Shown here piece by piece: positions 57,941 through 64,000 of a stretch of DNA of 64,000 bases (position 1 is the stretch's first letter; every line of letters starts with the position of its first letter). Location: positions 62,001 to 126,000 of the forward strand of contig NZ_VITY01000021.1 of NCBI RefSeq assembly GCF_007993935.1, written 5' to 3'. Position numbers and translations under genes: made by a program. This DNA is from Bradyrhizobium macuxiense (GTDB lineage Bacteria > Pseudomonadota > Alphaproteobacteria > Rhizobiales > Xanthobacteraceae). The notes beneath the pieces were generated by a model. That model searched no databases and had not been told where the DNA came from. It was given only the letters and a program-made list of their open reading frames with translations.

Positions 57941-58094
57941 CGGCTTTCCCCTGGTTCGCAATAGCGAAGCGCGGCTTGTCCCCCGCACGACGAATTGATG
58001 AAGTTACGGACCTATCAGTGCCGCCGAATTTGACCGCATCTGGGCCAAGTTGGGGCAATGCCTGATCATTAGCGCGACAGGGCTAACAGATCGT

Positions 58095-59063
58095 TCACCA
58101 TGAGTGCTTGTAGCCGGCGCCGATGCTCTTGTTGATCGTGCCCTGGGGGGTCTCGCCGACCGAGCCCGAGACGGTGACGCCGTCGAACAGCTTCTGCTCG
58201 GCGCCGATCCGGCGCAGCCACCGGTCGTCGGAGGTCGACGACAGCGTCTGGCCTGCGGTGATGCTGGTGCCGGTGTCGGTAACGGACAGTCGGGCTGACT
58301 GATCGGTGTCGTAGCTGTGCGAGGGGGTGCCGATGATGCCGGGCACCGGGACCACGCCCTGCTGGATCAAATTATAGCCGCCCTGCAGCGTCAGCGAATA
58401 TTGCTCCGACAGCGGGACCGACTTGCTCAGGGAGGTGCCGACCTTGCTCTGGTCGGCGCCGGGATCGACCCGCGCCTCGACCGAGGTCTTGTCCCAGATC
58501 GACGCCACGCCGGGCGCGGACATCGAGGCCCAGGCCGAACCGCCGGATTGCGGCAGGCTGCCGCCATTGGCGAGCCGCTCCGACAATTGCTCCGAGGTCG
58601 TCGTCGCCCCCGGTTTGGCGACTGTCATGTCGGCGCCGACGCGGGTGTCTAGGAACGGCGAGATCGACTGCTTGACCGATACGGCCGACGAGCCGTTGGC
58701 GTTGTTGTTGGTGGTCCAGGACGGATCGTTGCCGGCGACGCTGCCGCGCTTGGCGGCGCTCCTCGGCGCCAACGTGGGCAGGCTGGTGGAATCGGTGTCG
58801 AGCTGGCTCCAGTCGAGCTTGCTCTGGTCGATGTCCTTCAGGATGTCGGCGTCATTGCAGTCCGCCGCCGGCGGCGCCTCGCCGGCTTCGGCCTCGGCGC
58901 TGTCGGCCGGGGTGTCCTTTGCGGGGTCTTTCGCAGTCTCCTGGACGGCGGGAGCGATCTGCCATGGTGAGCTCTGGGCGCCGGCCGAAAACGTGATCGC
59001 CACGCTGAAGCCGGCCGCCAGCACCGGCAGCCTCGCCCAGCCAAATCGCAATGTGGAAGTCAT
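58095..59063 (-). CDS. Predicted outer-membrane or surface protein
   Basis: 322 aa from MTSTLRFGWARLPVLAAGFS (signal helix, cleavage near AGA). An acidic region (AKDPAKDTPADSAEAEAGEA) precedes a Ser/Thr/Gly-rich domain ending in aromatic His-Ser-Trp (INKSIGAGYKHSW), a C-terminal Trp in a beta-strand as in outer-membrane barrels. Alternating SLTLQGGYNLIQQGV and GVTVSGSVGETPQGT strands fit a small beta-barrel. No family recognised. Confidence 0.65.
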   Translation of the reverse strand: MTSTLRFGWARLPVLAAGFSVAITFSAGAQSSPWQIAPAVQETAKDPAKDTPADSAEAEAGEAPPAADCNDADILKDIDQSKLDWSQLDTDSTSLPTLAPRSAAKRGSVAGNDPSWTTNNNANGSSAVSVKQSISPFLDTRVGADMTVAKPGATTTSEQLSERLANGGSLPQSGGSAWASMSAPGVASIWDKTSVEARVDPGADQSKVGTSLSKSVPLSEQYSLTLQGGYNLIQQGVVPVPGIIGTPSHSYDTDQSARLSVTDTGTSITAGQTLSSTSDDRWLRRIGAEQKLFDGVTVSGSVGETPQGTINKSIGAGYKHSW

Positions 59064-59299
59064 TCCCAGCCCGCAAATTCCAAAGCGGCAGCACGCATTT
59101 GCCGTGGCGCAAAATTGCGGCAACGGCATCGCGAAAGCAAGTGATAGACGCGTGATCGTCATGTCCAGGACGGGCGCGCGCTCGCGCATCACGCCGCCCG
59201 GGCGCGGCCGTTCGGGGCTGGCAAAACTGGCCGCGCTGCCGGGGCACCTTGACGAAGGCGCGGCCCCGGACATGACGAAGGCGTGAAATCAGGAAGCCG

Positions 59300-59734
59300 T
59301 CAGACCGCGATGCGCGGCAGATGGATCGGGTAGCCGACGGTTTGCTCGACCAGGTCGAAGCTATCGACCAGCACGCGGAAGCTCGTGAGCTTGCCGGCCC
59401 TGAACTGCGCGAAATGCGCGATCCTGAGCGAGATCGGCTTGTTGGAGTCGAGCGCCGTCAGCGAGTAGCGCAGCATCGAGGCCGCGGAATCCACGCCAAG
59501 CATGATGGACTCCCGGTCGAAGCGGTGCACCCGCAGGTTCTCGCCGATCTGCCGGATCACCTCGAGCACGGCGGCCTTGCCGCGGCGCGAGCCGAAGAAG
59601 GAAAACAGGTCGATCGGTCCGTAGATGGCCCATTCGACCTCGTCATCGAGCATGAGCTCGATGTCTGCAAGCTGGCGTTCATTGATCGCGCGATGCAACG
59701 CGCGCGAAAAACGCCAGAGGCTATGCTCTGTCAT
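59300..59734 (-). CDS. NTF2-like (SnoaL-type) protein, copy 1
   Basis: 144 aa. NTF2 fold signs: ALHRAINERQLADIELMLDD, VEWAIYGPIDLFSFFGSRRG, VLEVIRQIGENLRVHRFDRE and the last strand GKLTSFRVLVDSFDLVEQTV. No signal peptide. Related to the protein at 60322, with which it shares the VDSFDLVEQ/IDTFDLVQQ end. Ketosteroid-isomerase-like or ligand-binding; not known. Confidence 0.78.
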   Translation of the reverse strand: MTEHSLWRFSRALHRAINERQLADIELMLDDEVEWAIYGPIDLFSFFGSRRGKAAVLEVIRQIGENLRVHRFDRESIMLGVDSAASMLRYSLTALDSNKPISLRIAHFAQFRAGKLTSFRVLVDSFDLVEQTVGYPIHLPRIAV

Positions 59735-59935
59735 TTGTGGTCTCGTCCTGAAACTGGATTTTCAAAGCAAACGAATGGCAGGCGGTCAGCGCCGACGCCT
59801 TGCCAGGTTGCTGCACATCGCTATTGCCGGCTCAAATAGTGCGGAACGGCCAAAACGCAAATGACTTTTTTGCAATGCACAATTGCGCCGGATTTGACCG
59901 GAATGTGACGCTCGAAAGCGCTCCGGTCACACAAT

Positions 59936-60196
59936 TCAGCGGTCGCGCTGCCGCACCGGCTGCCGTTCGATCACGATCTCGGCGTCGCGGATCGCCACCA
60001 CGGCGAACAGCAGCGCACCGCCGATGCCGCCGATCGCGGCGCCGAGCGGCATGAAGGTGAAGAACACCAGCGTTCCGCTGTCGAGACCCGAGGTTCTGGC
60101 CATTCCGATCCAGGTGAGCCCGGCTCCGATGCCGAGAGCGGCGCCGCCGAGGGCGCCCAGTGCAAGACCAAGCACAGCGAGCAATGCGATTTTCAT
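59936..60196 (-). CDS. Small membrane protein, 86 aa
   Basis: Two long hydrophobic segments (MKIALLAVLGLALGALGGAA, FFTFMPLGAAIGGIGGALLF) with Gly-rich zipper-like motifs, and a basic tail (RDAEIVIERQPVRQRDR). Not recognised; perhaps an envelope glycine-zipper protein. It is between two NTF2-like genes on the same strand. Confidence 0.65.
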   Translation of the reverse strand: MKIALLAVLGLALGALGGAALGIGAGLTWIGMARTSGLDSGTLVFFTFMPLGAAIGGIGGALLFAVVAIRDAEIVIERQPVRQRDR

Positions 60197-60321
60197 GGTG
60201 ATTTCAGCCCCGACCGCAACAAGCCCAGTGATAGGTCAGCGGCAGGCCTTCGAGGTTCAACGCAGTCGTCGCGAATTTGCCGGGCGGGGCGCCGGAATGC
60301 ATGGCCGCAGTTTCGCCGAAG

Positions 60322-60765
60322 CTAGTCTGCGTTCTGCCCGGTCAGCGCTGCCGCGACGTCACGCTCCAGCACCTGCTGGACGAGGTCGAATGTGTCGATG
60401 ATCTCGCGGATCTCGGTGATCTTGCCGTCGTGCAGCGTATAGAACACCGCGACGTCGAACTGCACCACGCGGGCATTGGTGCGCTTGCGGAAGAACACGC
60501 GGAGCTGCGCCGCGACCTTGTCGCCTTCGGCCACCACGATCGGCGCTTCATAGCGCATGTCGGAATAGCGCTCGTGGATCGTGGTCCACATCTGGCGCAG
60601 CGCGGCCTTGCCGCGGTGCTGGCCCATATGCGGGAGGATGTCGACCGGGGCGTTGGCAAGGAACGCGACATCGTCGCTGCAGCGGTCGAGCGCGCCCTCG
60701 ATGCCGCCGGCGTAATAGACATCGAGGAAGTTCAAGACGCGTTGCCGGTTCGAATCCTCGCCCAT
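60322..60765 (-). CDS. NTF2-like protein, copy 2
   Basis: 147 aa from MGEDSN (GGAG seven bases upstream); MEPAES at 60786 is the alternative. LNFLDVYYAGGIEGALDRCS, FLANAPVDILPHMGQHRGKA and VAVFYTLHDGKITEIREIID are the NTF2/SnoaL pattern with the last-strand IDTFDLVQQVL. Catalytic Asp/His candidates are visible but no substrate can be named. Confidence 0.78.
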   Translation of the reverse strand: MGEDSNRQRVLNFLDVYYAGGIEGALDRCSDDVAFLANAPVDILPHMGQHRGKAALRQMWTTIHERYSDMRYEAPIVVAEGDKVAAQLRVFFRKRTNARVVQFDVAVFYTLHDGKITEIREIIDTFDLVQQVLERDVAAALTGQNAD

Positions 60766-60786
60766 GATCGACTCCGCCGGTTCCAT

Positions 60787-61242
60787 CCGACTCGCCTTTG
60801 ATCTGCCTTCGCCCACATTCTGAGCCGAAGCGCGTTCCACAATCAAACACATGTTTGACGCGCGAAATGCGATTAGGTTCGGCAACCACCGCGTGCATTG
60901 TGGCACAAATTGCGCAGGGAGTGCCGGGCGCCGCCGCTCCGACCGCGTCTCGAAGACGTGAAGCGCGCGGCGGCAGGTGACCTCGAATTAATGAAACCTC
61001 CGCGCGGACCCCCGGTTGGACTCGCACGGGCGACGCATCCGCGACCAGGAGTTCCTGATGAGAAACACCGTGCCGCTTGCTGTCGCCGTCATGCCGGTTG
61101 CCTCCAAATAGCCGATCAAGAGCGCGCGCCGCGCGACGGTGAGCCGGCGCTGGCGCCGGTCGAGGCCTTGAGCTCCTCCGGGGCCGGCCGGTGAGATCGC
61201 GCCGGCTCGCTGTCGCGGTGCCCTAATCCGCCGGCGCGGCCT
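60787..61242. other. Intergenic stretch without a supported gene
   Basis: About 455 bases. Open frames on both strands (for example 60898-61194 plus) lack ribosome-binding sites and known domains. A decayed gene is possible but not shown. Confidence 0.45.
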
Positions 61243-62064
61243 TTAATTCGCTGGCGCGGCCTTGCCGGTCACGAGGTCGATGATGAACCGCTTCTTCCGC
61301 TCCGAGCCCTCCGGCACAAAGGCCTCGCCGGCCTGGAGGTCGTAATAGAGCTCCTTCGACTTCGGAAAGCCCTCGCCGCAGGCGGTGCGGATGATCTCGT
61401 CGTCGGCGTAGTCGACATCGACCGCAACCGTGTTGCGGCGCGGGCCGGCGGCGAGGTTGGAGAGACCGAAATATTTCGGCCCTTCGTTGCACGTCACGAC
61501 ATTGGCGCCATAGGCGCTGACCGCATCCTCGGCCCGGAGCAGGAAGTCCGGCGTGATCTCGATCCGCTTGCCGGGCTTGCTGGAAAACTCCATCCGCGCC
61601 ACCGCGCTCTCGACGATGCCCTGGCCCATGTGGCCGACCGTGCAGATCAGCACATCCTGCTGCGTGTCCTTGGCCACAACGATGCAGTCGTGGCCTTGCG
61701 CGCCGGGCAGGAAGCGCAAGAAACGGGTGGCCTTGCCGTCCTGCTCGAACAGCGCGACGCCGCCGAAATCGGTCGCATGCGGCTCGCACTCGCTTTCATA
61801 GTTCACGACCAGCAGCGCGCTGCTCGCGGCGAGGAAGCGTCCGGCGTAATGCTCCGTAGTCAGTTTGACATCGCACGCCCGACCGCCGGGATAGGATTTC
61901 GCCCGCGTGCAGGTCGATCCCTTGATGTTGGCGCTCGCGCAGAATGTCGCGAGCAGCGCGTGGTCGCTGTCCTCTGCGCGGGCAGGGCTCATGATGAACA
62001 GCACGCCAAGTGCGGGCGCGAGAACGGCCGAGAGGAGGGCAATAGCAATCGTTAATGTCCGCAT
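61243..62064 (-). CDS. Secreted hypothetical protein, 273 aa
   Basis: Start MRTLTIAIALLSAVLAPALG, signal helix to SPARAED. Cys residues appear in pairs (FCASANIKGSTC, GGRACDVKLTTEHY, ESECEPH, GHDCIVVAKDTQQDVLICTV, VTCNEGP, RTACGEGF), suggesting several disulfides. Sections such as YAGRFLAASSALLVVNYESE and IVVAKDTQQDVLICTVGHMG suggest a beta-rich extracytoplasmic fold. Conserved in Bradyrhizobium as hypothetical. Confidence 0.7.
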   Translation of the reverse strand: MRTLTIAIALLSAVLAPALGVLFIMSPARAEDSDHALLATFCASANIKGSTCTRAKSYPGGRACDVKLTTEHYAGRFLAASSALLVVNYESECEPHATDFGGVALFEQDGKATRFLRFLPGAQGHDCIVVAKDTQQDVLICTVGHMGQGIVESAVARMEFSSKPGKRIEITPDFLLRAEDAVSAYGANVVTCNEGPKYFGLSNLAAGPRRNTVAVDVDYADDEIIRTACGEGFPKSKELYYDLQAGEAFVPEGSERKKRFIIDLVTGKAAPAN

Positions 62065-62204
62065 GATCTTCAAAACACTGTCCGCAATGCGGCGGCATTT
62101 AGAGCATGATCGAGACGCGTGCGCAGCGCATTTCTGCGGCGAAGCGGCGGGAACCGGCAGGGTGGCTTGGCCGTTGACGCCAGACAATTCCATTGGAGCT
62201 CATC

Positions 62205-62441
62205 ATGAAATCGATTCTTGTCGCATCCATTCTTGCCGTCAGTGCGTTTGCCGCAACTTCGCCCGCCGACGCCAAGGGCTGCATCAAGGGCGCGGTCGTC
62301 GGCGGTGTCGCCGGCCACTATGCCGGCCATCACGGCATGCTCGGCGCCGCCGCCGGATGCCTCTACGGCCGCCATCACGCCAAGGAGCAGGAACGTCAGC
62401 GCCAGCAGCAGGCGCAGCCCTCGCAGCAGGAGAAGCTGTAA
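62205..62441 (+). CDS. Small secreted glycine-zipper protein, 78 aa
   Basis: Signal peptide MKSILVASILAVSAFAATSP. Mature part GCIKGAVVGGVAGHYAGHHG and MLGAAAGCLYGRHHAKEQER, with Gly/His-rich zipper motifs and two Cys, then a Gln-rich tail. Resembles glycine-zipper/YMGG-like envelope proteins. GGAGC lies seven bases before the ATG. Function unknown. Confidence 0.75.
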   Translation: MKSILVASILAVSAFAATSPADAKGCIKGAVVGGVAGHYAGHHGMLGAAAGCLYGRHHAKEQERQRQQQAQPSQQEKL

Positions 62442-62521
62442 GGTCCAGCCTGTCGTGAAGTCACGTTTCCGGAACGCCGCCCGCGGGGGCGGCGTTGTCT
62501 TGTTACGTAACGGAGACGATG

Positions 62522-62713
62522 ATGACGAAACCAAAAACCAAGACCATCCAGCCCGTTCCCGACGACAACAAGAGCCACAAGGGCCCCGGCAGCACCCCCG
62601 GCGTTCCCCTCGACACCACCAAGGGCCATCGCGACGACGAAAAGCACAACATCCGCGAGCAAGCCGCGCACGGCAATCTGACCCAGAACACCAGCAACAA
62701 GCGGTCAGGGTAG
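62522..62713 (+). CDS. Small hydrophilic protein, 63 aa
   Basis: Begins MTKPKTKTIQPVPDDNKSHK and continues GPGSTPGVPLDTTKGHRDDE, very hydrophilic and disordered, ending QNTSNKRSG. GGAG is six bases before ATG 62522 (ATG 62519 is too close). Similar short charged proteins in rhizobia are stress- or spore-like KGG-type peptides; here it is only a likeness. Confidence 0.5.
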   Translation: MTKPKTKTIQPVPDDNKSHKGPGSTPGVPLDTTKGHRDDEKHNIREQAAHGNLTQNTSNKRSG

Positions 62714-62738
62714 GGCGTGGCGGCGCCGCATCCTCAGT

Positions 62739-62860
62739 GTCGTCCCTGCGAAAGCAGGGACCCATAACCACCGCCTTCGATCGTGAACGGGATCGCGGCC
62801 CGAGCGTCGTGCAACAATGTGCATTTGGGGTAATGGGTCCCGGCCTTCGCCGGGGCGACG
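62739..62860. repeat. Palindromic intergenic repeat, family B, copy 2
   Basis: Begins GTCGTCCCTGCGAAAGCAGG and GACCCATAACCACCGCC, ends GGGTCCCGGCCTTCGCCGGG and GCGACG. Same ends as copy 1 (29101-29222) and same length (about 122 bases), with different centres. Transposition or gene conversion of a REP-like unit is the simplest explanation. Confidence 0.82.
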
Positions 62861-62942
62861 ATGTGGATAGCTCGCTTCAACCTGCCAAACAGCTTGTTCA
62901 GTGTCATCACTCGCGCATGCGTGTGATCCAGTATTCCAGCCG

Positions 62943-63025
62943 GTAGGATGGGTGGAGCGAAGCGATACCCATCACCTCGCCACGCTGCACAATTGATGGG
63001 TATCGCTGCGCTCCACCCATCCTAC
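62943..63025. repeat. Large inverted repeat (GTAGGATGGGTGGAGCG...CCACCCATCCTAC)
   Basis: The left arm GTAGGATGGGTGGAGCGAAG, CGATACCCATCA is answered by the right arm TGATGGGTATCG, CTGCGCTCCACCCATCCTAC. The arms are about 32 bases with one or two mismatches around a centre of about 19 bases. A repeat of this sequence is very widespread in Bradyrhizobium and Rhodopseudomonas-type genomes; it forms a long hairpin. Its role is not known. Confidence 0.85.
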
Positions 63026-63142
63026 GATTCTGCGCTTCCGATTGCCCGATCCGCGTCCGGGCGTGATCCGCATCACGGCACCCGCGAGCGCGCGCCGTTA
63101 GCGTAGCGGCATCGGATCACCCGATCGCCAAGGATCGCCGCC

Positions 63143-63529
63143 ATGAACGCCATCGCTGCACCGAAATCGCCTGCGCAGAACCGGCTCGAAGGCTTTGCGC
63201 TCACCGCCATGCTCCAGGGCCTGCCGATCTTCGCCGCCGCCGTGCTGATGCTGAAGATCATGGACGCCCCGGAAATCGTCAGCGAACGCTATGGCGCGGT
63301 GATCTACGTCGTGCTCGCTTCGCTGGTCTACGCCGCGATCACGCCATGGCTCGCCGCGAGATTTCCGAACCGTCTCGCGCACGCCTACGCGCCGGTGTTC
63401 TTCGATGCCAGCCTGTCGTTCTCCGAGAAGATCGCGCAATGGCGGAGCCAGCCCACGGTCTCGCTGCAACTCATGACCACGATGATCATGATGTCGCTGC
63501 TGGCGGTCGCGGTGGTCAGCGTTCGGTGA
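63143..63529 (+). CDS. Small membrane protein, 128 aa
   Basis: Three hydrophobic stretches: ALTAMLQGLPIFAAAVLMLK, AVIYVVLASLVYAAITPWLA and LQLMTTMIMMSLLAVAVVSV. AGGATCGCC before the ATG gives a modest ribosome-binding site. It is not recognised, and lies at the end of the repeat-rich stretch, convergent with the zinc-ribbon gene. Confidence 0.65.
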   Translation: MNAIAAPKSPAQNRLEGFALTAMLQGLPIFAAAVLMLKIMDAPEIVSERYGAVIYVVLASLVYAAITPWLAARFPNRLAHAYAPVFFDASLSFSEKIAQWRSQPTVSLQLMTTMIMMSLLAVAVVSVR

Positions 63530-63542
63530 AGAACGCCTTAGA

Positions 63543-63824
63543 TTAGCCCAACTCCGTCGAGGCCAAAAATTCCTCCGCCTGCGCGCGCGTAGGGAAGCGT
63601 GCGACTTCTTGATAGTCGGGATCATGCTCTGCTGAGACGGGCGAACGGATCACGATGAATTCGCCGTTCTCTTCCTCGATGAATTCGGTAAGGTCTTCAC
63701 TTCTGGTCGGCGCCATGTGACGCGCGCCGCAATGAGGGCAGTCGTCGTCGCACGTGCAGGACCATTCGCCTGTCCAGCGGCGGCGGCAACGTTCACATCT
63801 ATAGAAATTGAGAAACCAAGCCAT
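63543..63824 (-). CDS. Zinc-ribbon protein, 93 aa
   Basis: Residues 9-33 have YRCERCRRRWTGEWSCTCDD, DCPHCGARH: three CxxC-like pairs that suggest a zinc-ribbon or rubredoxin-like site. The C-terminal half (IEEENGEFIVIRSPVSAEHD, VARFPTRAQAEEFLA) is acidic. It is translated 9 bases after the stop of the DpnI-like gene, so they form a unit. It may assist the nuclease or be independent. Confidence 0.65.
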   Translation of the reverse strand: MAWFLNFYRCERCRRRWTGEWSCTCDDDCPHCGARHMAPTRSEDLTEFIEEENGEFIVIRSPVSAEHDPDYQEVARFPTRAQAEEFLASTELG

Positions 63825-63833
63825 GTCGACCTC

Positions 63834-64000
63834 TCAAGATTTCAATCGGTAATTGCCTCGAGCCAGGAACTCGATAAACCCACGATCGCGCAAGAATTGA
63901 AGCTGCTGGCGAATCTTCGGCCGGACGTTCTGATTGCCCGGATACAAATCGCCGAGGTGGCGTTCAAAGGCATAGACTTCTTCGAGGGTAAAGTCGCGCT
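63834..64000 (-). CDS. C-terminal part of a DpnI/Dam-replacing-type restriction enzyme (partial)
   Basis: Only the last 54 codons are in the window: RDFTLEEVYAFERHLGDLYP, GNQNVRPKIRQQLQFLRDRG and FIEFLARGNYRLKS. This is the winged-helix C-terminal domain of DpnI and Dam-replacing proteins, which reads the methylated GATC site. The upstream catalytic domain lies beyond the window edge. Complete reading of the neighbour is needed to decide if the enzyme is intact. Confidence 0.75.
   Translation of the reverse strand, partial: RDFTLEEVYAFERHLGDLYPGNQNVRPKIRQQLQFLRDRGFIEFLARGNYRLKS

Noticed and set aside
60898..61194. Gene in the 60.8-61.2 kb gap
   Set aside because: No ribosome-binding site, no domain, and a strongly biased Arg/Pro translation.

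Overview
The window looks like chromosome of a Bradyrhizobium-like alphaproteobacterium (Nitrobacteraceae). This is inferred from the high G+C, the acyl-CoA/CoA-transferase/MaoC catabolic genes, many small secreted or one-helix proteins, palindromic intergenic repeats, and a tRNA-His remnant with discriminator A73, as in alphaproteobacteria. No rRNA, complete tRNA or CRISPR array was found.

Left core (1-35140). A tautomerase and an HxlR regulator face a four-gene detoxification-type operon (VOC protein, isochorismatase-like hydrolase, Tat-exported epoxide hydrolase, ABM monooxygenase). Then come an MBL hydrolase, hisC, and a MaoC/CoA-transferase/acyl-CoA dehydrogenase set divergent from a LysR regulator. 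A split TPP decarboxylase and an ICL/PEP-mutase-superfamily enzyme follow, then an alpha/beta hydrolase divergent from a MarR regulator with a Cys4 tail and two clear operators. Further on are a TPR-methyltransferase, two tandem cytochromes P450, a YjgN-M48 peptidase operon, a LivK-like binding protein, a LysR gene, a MerR-P-loop fusion, a DUF2927 lipoprotein, an L,D-transpeptidase and a TPP enzyme.

Island (35141-52612). Both edges are 3' fragments of tRNA genes pointing outwards: tRNA-Val(CAC) on the left and tRNA-His(GTG) on the right. Each lies beside its own tyrosine integrase and neither has its 5' half, so the region looks like a composite of two integrative elements. Its main cargo is a five-gene RiPP operon on the minus strand (41689-37311): a 57-aa precursor starting with GTG, a fused radical SAM/SPASM-HExxH maturase, a UPF0489 (peptide-arginase-like) enzyme, a GNAT acetyltransferase and a Cys-rich DUF483-like protein. 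The precursor C-terminus holds three aromatic-X-Arg triads (YDR, HHR, HSR). The proposed sequence is cyclophane formation and beta-hydroxylation by the fused enzyme, Arg-to-ornithine conversion by the UPF0489 enzyme, and possible acylation by the GNAT. A divergent glycosyltransferase may be linked. The rest of the island carries two S1/P1 nucleases, a phospholipase D-like protein with a Lys-rich tail, a DUF3616 protein and a BRCT protein.

Right core (52613-64000). Small secreted or membrane proteins, an orphan ParA, two MaoC hydratases, NTF2-like proteins, a predicted outer-membrane protein, and at the edge the C-terminus of a DpnI/Dam-replacing-like restriction enzyme followed by a zinc-ribbon protein. 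At least four intergenic repeat families occur, several of them on both sides of the island.
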